Assembly: GCA_963978905.1 (NCBI GenBank)
Contig: OZ022261.1
Coordinates: 33,402,102-33,466,101 of the forward strand
Length of the DNA: 64,000 nt
Direction of reading: 5' to 3'
Origin: Trichostrongylus colubriformis
Taxonomy: Eukaryota > Nematoda > Chromadorea > Rhabditida > Trichostrongylidae
Shown here one piece after another: positions 36,101-43,612 of this stretch. Each line of letters starts with the position of its first letter. Position 1 is the first letter of the stretch. A program made the translations under genes and the position numbers. The notes beneath the pieces were generated by a model. It did no database searches. It worked only from the letters and a program-made list of their open reading frames with translations, and was not told where the DNA came from.

Positions 36101-38947
36101 CTTCTCCTTGCGTCTGGGCTCTTTTGGAACCGAATTAGATCAATTTCAGATGATCATCACATTTTTAGCGCGCGCCCCTCTCACAGTGGGCGGAGCGTAA
36201 CATTGTCTTCACCGTTGATGTCCCCTTACTACCCCCTATATCACTTTAAAAATTCAGTGTCCCAGCTTTGCTGCGACGCGAGATTTGATTTTCCCCCATT
36301 CGCCTTCCGAGGCTCCTTATCAGCCCTTATCAGTTGCTATCACTTCCGTTCCCTCACCGCTGATGTCCCCTTACTACCCCTATATCACTTTAAAAATTCA
36401 GTGTCCCAACTTTGCTGCGACGCGAGATATGATTTTCCCCCCATTCGCCTTCCGAGGCTCCTTATCAGCCCTTATCAGTTGCTATCACTTCCGTTCCCTC
36501 ACCGTTGATGTCCCCTTACTACCCCCTATATCATTTTAAAGATCCAGGGTCCCAACTTTGCTGCGACGCGAGATATGATTTACCCCCCATTCGCCTTCCG
36601 AGGCTCCTTATCAGCCCTTATCAGTTGCTATCACTTCCGTTCCCTCACCGTTGATGTCCCCTTACTACCCCCTATATCACTTTAAAAATTCAGGGTCCCA
36701 ACTTTGCTGCGACGCGAGATATGATTTTCTCCCCATTCGCCTTCCGAGGCTCCTTATCAGCCCTTATCAGTTGCTATCACTTCCGATTCCTCACCGTTGA
36801 TGTCCCCTCATTACCCCCTATATCACTTTAAAAATTCAGAGTCCCAGCTTTGCTGCGACGCGAGATATGATTTTCCCCCCATTCGCCTTCCGAGGCTCCT
36901 TATCAGCCCTTATCAGTTGCTATCACTTCCGATTCCTCACCGTTGATGTCCCCTTATTACCCCCTATATCACTTTAAAAATTCAGAGTCCCAGCTTTGCT
37001 GCGACGCGAGATATGATTTTCCCCCCATTCGCCTTCCGAGGCTCCTTATCAGCCCTTATCAGTTGCTATCACTTCCGTTCCCTCACCGTTGATGTCCCCT
37101 TACCCCTATATCACTTTAAAAATTCAGGGTCCCAACTTTGCTGCGACGCGAGATATGATTTTCCCCCCATTCGCCTTCCGAGGCTCCTTATCAGCCCTTA
37201 TCAGTTGCTATCACTTCCGATTCCTCACCGTTGATGTCCCCTTACTACCCCCTATATCACTTTAAAAATTCAGAGTCCCAGCTTTGCTGCGACGCGAGAT
37301 ATGAATTCTCCCCTATTCACCTTCCGAGGCTCCTTATCAGCCCTTATCAGTTGCTATCACTTCCGATTCCTCACCATTGATGTTCCCTTACTACCCCCTA
37401 CATCACTTCAAAAATTCAGGGTCCCAGCTCTACTGCGACGCGAGATATGAATTTCGTGACAGACAGACAGACGGACAGACAGACGGACAGACAGACAGAC
37501 AGACAGACTAAGCCGATTATATATAGTAGTGATTTTAAGCAAAAAGATATTTATTTCACATTTCCACATACGAGTTCGCTGCAATACTCTTCGAAATACC
37601 CTTCGCTCCTCATTTGCTTATGGAAAGTTTGAATTCCAGCGCTTATTGCATACCATCGCAGGGACGGGTGTATATGGTTAGGACAGAAACGTCGTGTGGC
37701 CGTGTTCGGCACGCGATGGGATGGTGCGAGCTATGCGCGCCGTATTAGTTGAGTCCTGAAGCGATTACGCCTAGAATGAGGCGTAGAGCACCATCATCGC
37801 TTCAAGACCCATCCGATAAGGCGCACATAGCTCGCACCATCTCGTCGTGCGCCAAACACGGCCCCGCGACGTTTCTGTCCTAACGATATACACCCTCGCA
37901 GGGACGACCCCCCCCCCACCCTTTCATCCAGTCAAATACGATTCCCTTGTCGAGGAATCGTCGAGTCCCGGTGTACCTGCACTAAACACAATAGCAACAT
38001 AATAAATGTAATTTATGTCACATAAATGCATTCATATCCTGTGACAGTTGATTGATGTTGTTATTTACAGATGTATTACTACGAATCAGAGCATGATTTG
38101 GAATGTCGTGGTTACATCGACTTGTGTGATGTTGGTAGCGTAGAGGTAGAAAATAATGGGAGCAAGGCCATTCTTGAGGTTGGTTGGCGAAGACCTTTAC
38201 TTCTGAAGGACACCTTAGGAGTGTTTATTTTCTTTGTTATTCCTCTTTTTTTAAAGTTCAGTTATATGCTATCACGGCCAGGGGCTAGGCCCCATATGTG
38301 CACGGCACTTCGGCCATACGAACCGCTCTGCACATTCCAAGTTATCATTGTCAGTTAGTGGATACTGGAAAATCGGCAGCAGCATAGAGGGAGGACATCA
38401 AACATCAATAATTGTTTGACTTCCGTCTCAGTAGGGTGCGTAACGGAAGTTCACCAAATCTTCGTTGTTTCTTCATCAAAATTCTCTTGAAGTTTACATA
38501 GGTTTAGCATTACCGAATTTCTTTCTTCTGAAAGCAGTGATAGGGATAATGCGGGCCGAGTGCGAGAAAAATTACTGGGGATAAAAGCCGAGGTGCTCAT
38601 TGGTATGAATGGGAAGAAAAGACGGAATGAAACGGTCGAATATTTGATAAATAAGACCCTCTTCCCGCCCTCCATTCTCGAAAGGGGCGGGCCCGGGTTA
38701 AAAAAGGGGGCGGGTCTTTGAAAATGTCGGCGGTCGTTCAGAAAGACGCCTGCTCCGAAACTCAAAGGAGCTCCTCTCATCAGGAATTTTTTCCACATAT
38801 AGTCTTCCGAGATCTGTGTATTTGAATGCTTCTATGTATTAATGTGTTTAGTTGCGTACAAAGAAGCGTGTCTACTCTCTGCTAGCTGAGAGCCGCCTTG
38901 TGGCTGAAACGTGGAAGGAGAAAATTGAAATTGTTCTCAAAGAATGA
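3172..38947 (+). CDS. mtm-5: MTMR5/MTMR13-type (SBF) myotubularin-related pseudophosphatase, about 48 exons, 5' end missing
   Basis: Family members carry a DENN module that acts as a Rab exchange factor and a dead myotubularin domain that partners active MTMR2-type phosphatases on endosomal phosphoinositides. I identified the gene by translating successive exons and matching them to the known MTMR5 order: DENN, SBF2, GRAM, phosphatase-like, PH. Exons: 3172-3257, 3426-3536, 3857-3982, 4043-4140, 4699-4808, 4885-5020, 5754-5850, 5919-6041, 6099-6176, 6546-6679, 6739-6844, 7171-7263, 8987-9112, 10323-10403, 10455-10523, 10659-10715, 11022-11174, 11260-11328, 11399-11563, 11635-11751, 11807-11947, 14520-14594, 14678-14845, 14899-15097, 15158-15270, 16819-16896, 16954-17140, 17231-17371, 18210-18351, 19888-20062, 22374-22484, 24477-24591, 24645-24758, 24819-24961, 25797-25970, 26699-26761, 26852-26953, 27026-27151, 27243-27428, 27480-27630, 28212-28363, 28422-28520, 28583-28707, 30538-30641, 31478-31687, 31851-32002, 38071-38178, 38852-38947. 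Together they give roughly 1,960 residues, close to the vertebrate 1,850-1,900. Phases agree at nearly all joins; the ends of exons 10323 and 16954 are the weak points. Confidence 0.95.
6893..7128. repeat. palindromic MITE family C, copy 1
   Basis: It is flanked by GAGGTTACGGCTTGCG-type sequence and its complement. Inside are CGTCGTGCG..ACTC and AGCGTGCTATT blocks mirrored as ATAGCACGTT..GAGTGCACACGAC. It lies in the intron between exons 6739 and 7171. The other copies are at 12046-12238, 43398-43612 and 59491-59712. Confidence 0.6.
7305..7865. repeat. MITE family A (AAGGCAGCATTAGGGG termini), copy 1
   Basis: It begins TTAAAGACAGCATTAGGGGT and ends CCCCTAATGCTGCCTTTAA, giving terminal inverted repeats of about 18 bp. 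The roughly 560-bp interior is shared with 13596-14148 (inverted) and 57983-58516, and more distantly with 8414-8933. Long accidental open frames across it on both strands are not genes. Confidence 0.75.
8414..8933. repeat. MITE family A, diverged copy
   Basis: It begins AAAGGCAGCGATGGGGAAAT and contains the shared blocks GGAATGTTTGAAAATACG, CTGGAGTGAGCTTCAAGC and CATGTGAGTGACTTCTT in the order of the intact copies. Confidence 0.6.
9113..10322. other. intron of mtm-5 with degraded MITE sequence
   Basis: Around 9340-9620 there is sequence resembling the interiors of families A and I (GACCGAGAAATAG, GGCGGCCGCG). Around 9850-10200 lie pieces of the palindromic family B (TTTTCGCGTGAAACTTTACA, GGGTGGGTGC). 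Neither has clean ends. A 216-codon minus-strand frame here is repeat-derived. Confidence 0.45.
10323..11947 (+). CDS. mtm-5: SBF2-domain exons of mtm-5
   Basis: Eight exons encode the myotubularin-associated SBF2 helical region that follows DENN. Diagnostic pieces are [20 protein letters not shown] (10455 into 10659), [17 protein letters not shown] (11022), [20 protein letters not shown] (11260), [20 protein letters not shown] (11399) and [20 protein letters not shown] (11807). All match vertebrate SBF1 position by position. All introns but one are GT-AG in matching phase. The exon at 10323 is the exception: its only nearby GT donor (10391) would give an in-frame stop after joining to 10455. 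A GC donor after 10403 (TTG|GCGAAT) keeps the frame; the end of that exon is therefore inferred. Confidence 0.92.
12046..12238. repeat. palindromic MITE family C, copy 2
   Basis: It has the same mirrored pattern: GATCGCATTTGTCATCGTGC at the left, an AGCGTGCTATTTTCC / GGGAAAATAGCACG internal mirror, and an end at AACCTGAGCCTTA. It is intronic in mtm-5. Confidence 0.6.
12300..13060. other. GC-rich intronic island, unassigned
   Basis: This stretch is clearly richer in G+C than the flanking intron. It contains CCCGAGCCGGCTGGTATCAC, CATGGTGTTGCCCGGTGAAA and GGCGGAGCCACCGCGTGTCG. It has no conserved frame and no visible inverted termini. The proline- and arginine-rich translations are uninformative. 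A 5'-truncated retroelement or a transferred fragment are both possible; neither can be shown from this sequence. Confidence 0.35.
13596..14148. repeat. MITE family A, inverted copy
   Basis: It begins AAGGGCAGCATTAGGGG and ends CCCCTAATGCTGTCTTTAA. The interior is the reverse complement of 7305-7865 with modest divergence. It lies in the 2.6-kb intron before exon 14520. Confidence 0.75.
14520..17371 (+). CDS. mtm-5: acidic linker and GRAM-domain exons of mtm-5
   Basis: The exon at 14520 encodes an acidic, serine-rich linker ([13 protein letters not shown]). Exon 14678 gives the conserved helix [20 protein letters not shown]. Exons 14899-15270 contain the GRAM fold, a PH-like lipid- and protein-binding module: [19 protein letters not shown] and then [17 protein letters not shown]. 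Exons 16819 and 16954 end the GRAM region with [12 protein letters not shown] and RELKKTIAR. The splice from exon 16954 to exon 17231 is ambiguous: donors at 17107 (GT), 17132 (GT) and 17140 (GC) exist. Only 17107 and 17140 keep the arginine- and serine-rich frame ([11 protein letters not shown]) of exon 17231, and only 17140 also retains the conserved ELKKTIAR. Exon 17231-17371 ends in a consensus GC donor (CAG|GCAAGT) and joins in phase to 18210. Confidence 0.85.
15271..16818. other. 1.5-kb intron of mtm-5, nothing recognised
   Basis: No coding exon, known repeat family of this window or RNA gene was recognised. The stretch lies between GRAM-domain exons 15158 and 16819. Confidence 0.5.
17608..17959. 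repeat. palindromic MITE family D (GGCCGxxTTCATACTTTGC termini), copy 1
   Basis: It starts TTAGGCCGTATTCATACTTT and ends GCCGCAAAGTATGACCGCAA, the mirror image. It is intronic between exons 17231 and 18210. Related copies are at 33545-33660, 50745-50921 and 57160-57339. Confidence 0.6.
18210..27630 (+). CDS. mtm-5: inactive myotubularin phosphatase-domain exons of mtm-5
   Basis: Twelve exons encode the myotubularin-like phosphatase domain. Conserved blocks are [20 protein letters not shown] (18210), [20 protein letters not shown] (19888), [18 protein letters not shown] (25797), [20 protein letters not shown] (26852), [14 protein letters not shown] and [17 protein letters not shown] (27026), [20 protein letters not shown] (27243) and [19 protein letters not shown] (27480). 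Active myotubularins carry HCSDGWDRT at the P-loop. Here the aligned residues are CIEEGWDIT, so the catalytic cysteine position is Ile and the arginine position is Ile. It is therefore a pseudophosphatase, as in vertebrate MTMR5/13. Exon 22374 (Ser-rich) and the exon at 24645 are linker and are less certain. Exon 24645 has two in-phase donors 9 nt apart (24749 and 24758). Confidence 0.93.
18790..19265. repeat. palindromic MITE family G, interrupted by family F
   Basis: GGTGCGAGCTATGCGCGC and, after the break, TAATCGCTTC and AAACACGG blocks match the intact copy at 37666-37895. The element is split by a 239-bp insertion (18917-19155) that duplicated the host sequence TTATTCTAGG. Confidence 0.55.
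18917..19155. mobile_element. MITE family F inserted in family G, 10-bp target duplication
   Basis: The termini are GGTGGGGTCCACGAAGTCGA and the mirror of GACTCGTGGACCCCGCCC. The direct repeat TTATTCTAGG flanks it at 18907-18916 and 19156-19165. A 9-10-bp duplication with long inverted termini suggests a Mutator-like non-autonomous element (inference). A second F copy is at 57455-57937. Confidence 0.7.
20203..20704. mobile_element. Tc1/mariner-type MITE (502 bp, TA target duplication)
   Basis: The left end CAGTAGCGCTCAAAAGTCTC and the reverse complement of the right end, CAGTAGCGCTCAGAAGTCTT, form inverted repeats of about 25 bp. TA dinucleotides lie on both sides (20201-20202, 20705-20706). 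There is no transposase frame. It is intronic in mtm-5. Confidence 0.75.
21165..21805. repeat. long-armed foldback element
   Basis: Arms of about 170-180 bp pair imperfectly. The left arm has TGAGCTTGTATTCATACTG and GGTTGATGATGGCG; the right arm has the mirrors CAGTATAAAACAAGCTC and GCTATCATCAACC. The centre of about 250 bp is unpaired. It is intronic in mtm-5. Confidence 0.65.
23077..23973. mobile_element. foldback element J inserted in family B; carries a tRNA-like segment
   Basis: The left terminus CTACAAGGGAAGGACCCCAG and the mirror of the right terminus GGGTCCTTCCCTTGTTAG begin imperfect inverted repeats of about 140 bp. These include CGGAACGATTCTCTGAGCGG and its complement. It has no transposase frame. 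Confidence 0.7.
23693..23765 (-). other. tRNA-like sequence (possible tRNA-derived SINE head)
   Basis: On the minus strand, TGGCTCACTGGTAGTG resembles a pol III A box and GGTTCGCTCCCCG a B box, 30-35 nt apart, followed by a run of T. The acceptor stem does not pair, so it is not called a functional tRNA. Confidence 0.45.
26213..26598. repeat. MITE family I, copy 1
   Basis: It runs from GAGAAAGTGAGAACTGGGAA through AAACAAACCTTCAGAAGAGG to TTTACCCCTACCAGTGTCTTTG. The same order of blocks is found at 27733-28122 and 44752-45131. It is intronic in mtm-5, between exons 25797 and 26699. Confidence 0.6.
27733..28122. repeat. MITE family I, copy 2
   Basis: It begins GGGGTAAGCAGACAGTGAGA and ends TCTACCCCTCGCGGTGTCTT. 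It is intronic, between exons 27480 and 28212. Confidence 0.6.
28212..31687 (+). CDS. mtm-5: acidic linker plus C1-type zinc-finger exons of mtm-5
   Basis: Exons 28212, 28422 and 28583 encode a charged linker (for example [20 protein letters not shown]). Exons 30538 and 31478 together encode a C1 (phorbol-ester/DAG-type) zinc finger, split by an intron after the glycine codon's first base. The first half gives [19 protein letters not shown], the second [19 protein letters not shown]. The His, C-x2-C, C-x2-C, H-x2-C and final Cys ligands are all present. The His-to-first-Cys spacing is 14 instead of the usual 12, and residues needed for DAG binding cannot be judged here. Vertebrate MTMR5/13 have no such finger between phosphatase and PH domains. 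The exon ends in a Pro/Thr/Ser-rich linker. Role: probably membrane or protein targeting (inference). Confidence 0.88.
28708..30537. other. 1.8-kb intron of mtm-5, nothing recognised
   Basis: It precedes the C1-domain exon at 30538. No exon, tRNA or repeat family seen elsewhere in the window was recognised. Confidence 0.5.
30805..31110. repeat. foldback element in the C1-domain intron
   Basis: The left arm contains CCTTGGATAACCGTTCAGGC and GCTTGAACACAACATAGCCA. The right arm contains the mirrors TTGGTTGTGTTCAAACAGGC and TGAGCAGTTATCCAAAGGC. Each arm is about 110 bp with about 80% pairing by eye. Confidence 0.6.
31851..38947 (+). CDS. mtm-5: C-terminal PH-domain exons of mtm-5, split by a 6-kb intron
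   Basis: Three exons encode a pleckstrin-homology domain that ends the protein, as in MTMR5/13. Exon 31851-32002 starts with a basic/threonine-rich linker, then [20 protein letters not shown], the beta1-beta3 signature with its conserved Trp residues. Exon 38071-38178 continues [18 protein letters not shown]. Exon 38852-38947 gives [20 protein letters not shown], the C-terminal helix with the invariant Trp, then stop TGA at 38945. All joins are phase 0. The intron 32003-38070 interrupts the domain between strands and is filled by repeats, so correct removal depends on splicing across a 2.7-kb satellite. No AATAAA was found just after the stop. Confidence 0.95.
32131..32558. repeat. palindromic MITE family B, near-perfect copy in the PH-domain intron
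   Basis: It begins AAGGAATCGTCCACGGAAAA and ends TTTCCGTGGACGATTCCTTT. Arms of about 200 bp are almost identical in inverted orientation, including CAGCACCACAAAGTGCGGTC and its complement, around a GC-rich centre near 32345. Confidence 0.8.
32857..33541. repeat. MITE family H, copy 2 (in the PH-domain intron)
   Basis: It starts CAGGGGGTGCCAAGAAACAG and ends TTTGGCACCCCTTG, giving inverted termini like the copy at 2259. The interior has the same order of blocks as that copy. Confidence 0.6.
33545..33660. repeat. MITE family D, short copy
   Basis: TTCGCGGTGCCGGCGACAGG at the left is mirrored by CACGCCTTGCCAGCGCTGAG at the right. It abuts the family H element ending at 33541. Confidence 0.5.
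34289..34540. repeat. GC-rich hairpin array (GGCCGGCTTCGCCGGCC / GGCCGCCTTCGGCGGCC)
   Basis: Two 17-nt palindromes centred on TTC alternate three times, separated by CCGGAA-type spacers and G runs. They are preceded by an 18-bp-stem hairpin (34289-34328) and followed by another, CGGCTCGCCGCTTACGCGGC (34511-34539). The block is almost pure G+C, unlike the flanks, and lies close to poly-C runs at about 34167-34180 and 34200-34209. Predicted proline/glycine-rich peptides across it are artefacts of composition. Confidence 0.85.
34700..35370. repeat. tandem satellite, type 1 (about 122-139 bp unit)
   Basis: Five or so units each contain GCGCGCGCCCCGCC, GGGCGGAGCGTAACATTG, ATGTGTGTGC, CTTGCGTCTGGGCTCTTTTG and GGAACCGAATTA. 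GCGCGCGCC anchors fall near 34815, 34943, 35069, 35191 and 35330. One more type-1 unit recurs at 36031-36209 inside the type-2 array. Confidence 0.9.
35371..37450. repeat. tandem satellite, type 2 (about 146 bp unit, about 14 copies)
   Basis: Each unit reads ACCGTTGATGTCCCCTTACT, then TATATCACTTTAAAAATTCA, TTTGCTGCGACGCGAGAT and TATCAGTTGCTATCACTTCC. Starts recur about every 146 bp from about 35380 to 37374. Identity is very high in the centre and decays at the 37.3-37.45 kb edge. A block of one type-1 unit plus several type-2 units (from about 35190) is repeated from about 36031, a higher-order duplication. Confidence 0.92.
37457..37509. repeat. (GACA)n microsatellite
   Basis: About 13 GACA/GACG units directly follow the last satellite unit. 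Confidence 0.9.
37666..37895. mobile_element. palindromic MITE family G, intact, 10-bp target duplication
   Basis: The left end GGGTGTATATGGTTAGGACA mirrors the right end GTCCTAACGATATACACCC. The flanking direct repeat TCGCAGGGAC lies at 37656-37665 and 37896-37905. Nearly the whole 230 bp folds as one hairpin. Confidence 0.75.
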
Positions 38948-39320
38948 CTAGATTTTCCATTTTGCATTATTATTGCCAGTGTTTTGTAGTACTCCCTTCA
39001 TTGTTCGTATTTCTGCATGTTAAGAAGACCAACCCAACACGAGCTCACGCTGTGCCGTTTTTGCTGAGTACGCGTAAATCAGCTCGAAACCGAGTCTTCA
39101 TCTTTTCGATGATTTTTCTATAGTAATTACTAGTTAAGCATATACGCATAATCCTCATTGTGATAGATTCGTTCTCTAGTGCTGTTTATGTCTAGGGGTA
39201 ATTTTGTTGGAGCATTGCTTTGTTGCGTATCAGTCTGTTAGCCTTACGACTGAGCACGAGTAACGCAAGCATATCCTGCACGACTACCAGAGTTATACAC
39301 TAGGCATTACTCGGTTCATA

Positions 39321-39705
39321 GGAATCGTGCACGGAAAAAGTGTTTCTCTATTACCCGTATACTTATGTTGCATTCACTTAAATTTCACGCGAGAAAGTGA
39401 GAATCCGGCTACGATACAGCTGCTCGAAGTGGCGGACAGGGGAGCGTGGCCTCAATGTAAGTGCCCGCCCCGTCCTCTGCCGCGGTAGTAGACGTATGGT
39501 ACGAACAGAAAGTTACATGAACAGTGCCACTCCGTCTCCAACCGCATTTACTCGGAGACCCGCCCAGACGTCCGTCACTTTGAGTAATGTGTCTTAGCCA
39601 CATTCTCACTTTCTTTGCCTGGAAGTTTGCATGCCGCTCCAATTACGTAAATACAACATAAGTTTTGGGTAACAGGGAACTTCATTTTCCGTGTACGATC
39701 CCTTC
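39321..39705. repeat. palindromic MITE family B, diverged copy
   Basis: It begins GGAATCGTGCACGGAAAAAG and ends TTTTCCGTGTACGATCCCTT. The arms share GCGAGAAAGTGAGAATCCGG with the other copies. It lies just downstream of the mtm-5 stop codon. Confidence 0.7.
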
Positions 39706-40500
39706 AAGGTTGCCTTCATACTCTGCGACTCCTTCGTGGAGAAGGTGGCATGCGCAACAAGTGACGTGATCGCATTTGAATTGATGTTGCAGTCTCACGA
39801 CTCCCTCTTTCCCTTTCATCCTTTTTTAGCTCTACTATCTTTCTAAAAATATGTCCAAGTCTCCGGGCTTATTAACGATCATTTGCTATTTACATAGCTA
39901 TGTTATAAGATGCTCGGTGAGATGAAATTAAAAGCGATCAGGTTATAATATGTATATGGAGGGCACACAGTGATCATCTGACTCATGTAGACGACTGCGT
40001 CGCAAAATATGGAGGTTCCTAGGTCCCATACTCGTTCGTTTTTTTTTGTAAGTCTCAAAAGATCTGTAAGGAAATGATGAAATCTTGCATTTGATAAGGT
40101 CGTCACGTAAAACGATCTTCGCTCAGATCTCATTGAAACGTAGTATCCGTAACGCATTTTACTGTCTTGGTGTGCATATTGTTTCAGTAAAACGAGAAAG
40201 AAATTGGTGCATTCAAATCGTAATTGTAGGAAAGATCTTCAGGTCACTGTTGATCAGTGTTGTATAGATAATGATTGTTTGTTGTTTTGTATTTTGCTTG
40301 CTTGCCATCGTAATTTGCTAGTCTAAAACAGGGCTTGATTACTAATGGGTTACTCAAAGCTGCGTTATGCAATTGCTTTGTACTCAATGTGTGATAAACA
40401 TTTTTCCCTCTGTGATTTTTTTTGTTGAGGAAGCAGGATTGCGTTTTATGATGCGATGAAATATTTGCTTTAATGAATTTACCTCATGGCTAGGTACATA

Positions 40501-41100
40501 TTAGGTTGTCGAAAAAGTTTCTTTTGTTTCTCAAATACGCGCTTTTTCCCTCCAAACCGCTTTACAGCAATTTCTTCTGTACATACACATGTAGTACAAG
40601 TTCACACGCATCTATAGGTATTATTGTCTTCCATCTCCCGGAACTTTCGGGGCATTCTGCTATACGATTTCAAATATGGTCTCCTGCAACCGAATCCAGT
40701 CATCGTACAAACGCTGCATTCGAAGAGGGTTCAATGTCGTAAACTTGTGGCACAACTTTGGTTCAAACGCTTTCGGGAAGGCAGCTACAACGTCAAAGAT
40801 TCTGACCGGTCCGGACCCCCAGCGGAGGTCGACAACGAGCGATTGCAGGTGCTGGCTTGCAACACTTTACTAACAGCAGACCCATACTGTCAGCAGCCGT
40901 ATATTCTGGTCGCGAAAACCACAGAGGAACGTCCGAACCATGGCACGATTCGTTTCCTACACGATAGTGCTCGCCCACATATAGCAGAAGCGACTCGCCG
41001 AAAAAATCTCGAGCCTGGATGAAATGTGCTGCCCCATCCACCTTATAGCCCTGATCTTGCTCCATCGGATTATCACCCTTTCCTTTCCCGATTCTGGGGG
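40501..41100 (+). pseudogene. mariner transposase remnant
   Basis: The left end TTAGGTTGTCGAAAAAGTTT resembles mariner inverted termini. In the plus strand, LWFKRFREGSYNVKDSDRSG matches the mariner DNA-binding region and LHDSARPHIAEATRR the second catalytic Asp block. PPYSPDLAPSDYHPF matches the third-Asp (DD34D) block. The copy is dead: about 150-200 codons between the binding and catalytic blocks are missing, and a TGA at 41020-41022 replaces a codon where Trp would be expected. No right-hand terminus was found. This is a broken, non-autonomous relic. Confidence 0.85.
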
Positions 41101-42007
41101 ATTTAGATTGTCAGCGCTTACAACCGTGTCTCCAGTGCCAATTTCCATTGCTCGTTGATCATACTGCTGGTCAGGACCCAGCAATAAAGCTAATCTAATT
41201 CTTAGTGGAGCCGGGAATTCCATGATAAATGTCGCTGATCGAAGGTTGTACAGCTTCCCATCTACACTGCACTAAACGGAAGAACAACAGAAGATACCTG
41301 GAAGTTTCAAAAGCAGCAGAAAGTAAGAAATTCATCACGACGACCTACTCCGCCCGCACCCAAAACGTTCTGGAAAGGTTTGAGACCACTACAAAGTGAG
41401 AGAAGTACTATTCAAATACATGTCGCTGTCAGTGTTAGCTGAAGGTTGAAGTGAAATCTCCACAGCAGCTCGAAAACGTTCACTCGAAGGAAATTCACGC
41501 TGTACAAACCGCTTTGCATTTCTTATGGATCAGCCTGAATTCTCTGACACCTCCAAATGCTCTCGCACTTCGACTTCTTCCCCTCTCCATCGACATGTAA
41601 ACACTAATCTACTGAATCAACAAGTACAATAGAAAAAAGAACTTATTTTAAAGCCACGATACAACGTCCATCCTTAGAATGGCTACTTAAAACATCTAAA
41701 TGTCCTTAGAAAATTTAACAACAAAATACAATAATACAACAAATGCAATAAATAATCATTAAAACATTGAGAAACACAGATGTGAATAAACTCACTCCTT
41801 TTTACACATTTTCGAAAAAAATTCATTAGACAAATCGAAAAGAACAGTAACTCTTCGGCGAATGGTCTTCTTGTCGAGCCTCCTTGTCGGCTGTTCTGCG
41901 TGAGCTCCTGCAGCGGTCCAGTCGTCTGCTCCACAGAATACAGCGCGGTGTCGAAAAAATGGGCAAGGGCGATGCGACCCCCTCCCACATGGGTCTGGGT
42001 TAACTTT

Positions 42008-42432
42008 AAAGGAATCGTCCACGGAAAAATAAGTTTTTGTGTTGCCCATATATTTATGTTGTACTAGAGTGTGGGCCTCATGCAAAGTTTCACGCGAAAA
42101 AATGTGAATCCGGCTAAGATACAGCACCACAATTACGTCCGGGTGGGCGGGGCCTCCGAATAAAAGCCTGTCCCGTTGTCCGCCGCCGTTGGGAACGGAG
42201 AGTGGGACTGTTTACGGAACTTTCTGTTCCTGCAATGCGTCTCCGACCACAGCGGAACGGGACGAGGCTTTTACTCGGAGGCCCCGCCCACCCGGACGAA
42301 CTTTGTGGTGCTGTATCTCAGCTAGAACCACTTTTTTTTTGCGTGAATTTTGCATGGGGCCCATATCAGGCAAATACAACATGAACATATGGGTAACACA
42401 AAAACTCATTCTTCTGTGGACGATTCCTTTAA
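42008..42432. repeat. palindromic MITE family B, copy 3
   Basis: It begins AAAGGAATCGTCCACGGAAA and ends CTGTGGACGATTCCTTT. The arms around AGATACAGCACCACAA and its mirror pair over about 190 bp. Confidence 0.75.
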
Positions 42433-43397
42433 GGAGTCTTTTTGAGAACCAGTTTCAAAAGACACACAAAGGCTCTTCCTTATCGTTGAAAAACTTGCAA
42501 AATTCCTTATTTGGTATCTTCTGTGAACACATGCTTTGAGTTTTTCCCGGATTTCTGGAAATTTCCTTATTCACTGCAATGAAGTACTGTGGCATTGCTA
42601 GGAGAGATATTGGTAACACTAAATTGTACACTGGATGGCTCTGAACGTGTGTAAGTAGTCGAAAGGGGTTATGAATTCGACGCTGAGTCGAATGCATGGT
42701 GCATACACGAAAGAGAATAAAAAAAATCCGATATCTCCACCAATATTTCCGTAGATTCACAGCGTCAATCGAAGTTTCGTTTTCTAGTGACAGACTGTTT
42801 CGAGATATTGCGCAATTTGGTAATTTAATACCATACTATAATTACTAAGGCGATCATGTGGAGCCGATCTTATGACGCTTCATTAGCGTTTGGTTGTTAT
42901 AGGGGGGCCTTATTCAGTGGAGCCTGTCTGAAGATATTCATCATGGAAACCCGAGATTAAACCATGTCGATAGTAATAGCTGCCTGACGACCATGCAGCT
43001 TTTGCCACTCATTTCCATCAAATTATCGCCACGCTACTGCACCGGTCATCAATCAGCTGTTCCGATCTTCTTTGATCTGAAACGCTGATCAGCCCCCTCC
43101 CTCCCCTCAGGGACTCAGGTTTTTCCCGCGTAATTAGTGGGCGGTGACACCGTGGCAACTGCGTTCGCCCCTCCTGTTCTCCTTTCTCTTCGTTTTCCCC
43201 TTCTTCTCCCTAGCGTTAGTCCTGCGCCGCAGCTGGGTCCAAGGAGCCGTCAGACGTTCCTATCAAAGGCATCATCCGTCGTGGCCCTCACTTCGGTACT
43301 AAAGTTAGAGTGAAATTGACGGTGCTGAAACTCATTGTCATAAGCTATCTTATTGTGTGTAAGTACACAGATCTTCAATTCATTTTGCTGAGGGTCA

Positions 43398-43612
43398 GCC
43401 TGCATGACCGCACGATAACAGGATCGTGCAAGCGCATATATCGTCATGCGCACTCTCACTTGAGCGCGCTACTTCCCCTTACTCATGGTCCGTACCGCTC
43501 ATGGGACGTGCCTTGCAGAGGAAAAATAGCATCCCCAAGTGGGAGTGCGCACGACGACACATGCTATTGCACGATCGCACAAATCAAAACTCCGTAGGAA
43601 AAACCACAGCCT
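43398..43612. repeat. palindromic MITE family C, copy 3
   Basis: It runs from GCACGATAACAGGATCGTGC through CGCACTCTCACTTGAGCGCG and its mirror GGGAGTGCGCACGACG to a closing CACGATCGCAC. The organisation matches the other C copies. Confidence 0.6.

Noticed and set aside
35021..37234. Series of 70-144-codon plus-strand frames with repeated peptide blocks
   Set aside because: They are translations of the tandem satellite; the repeated peptides follow the DNA unit and have no start or splice context.
34700..37450. CRISPR-like repeat array
   Set aside because: Units are contiguous with no variable spacers, are over 120 bp long, and the host is a eukaryote.
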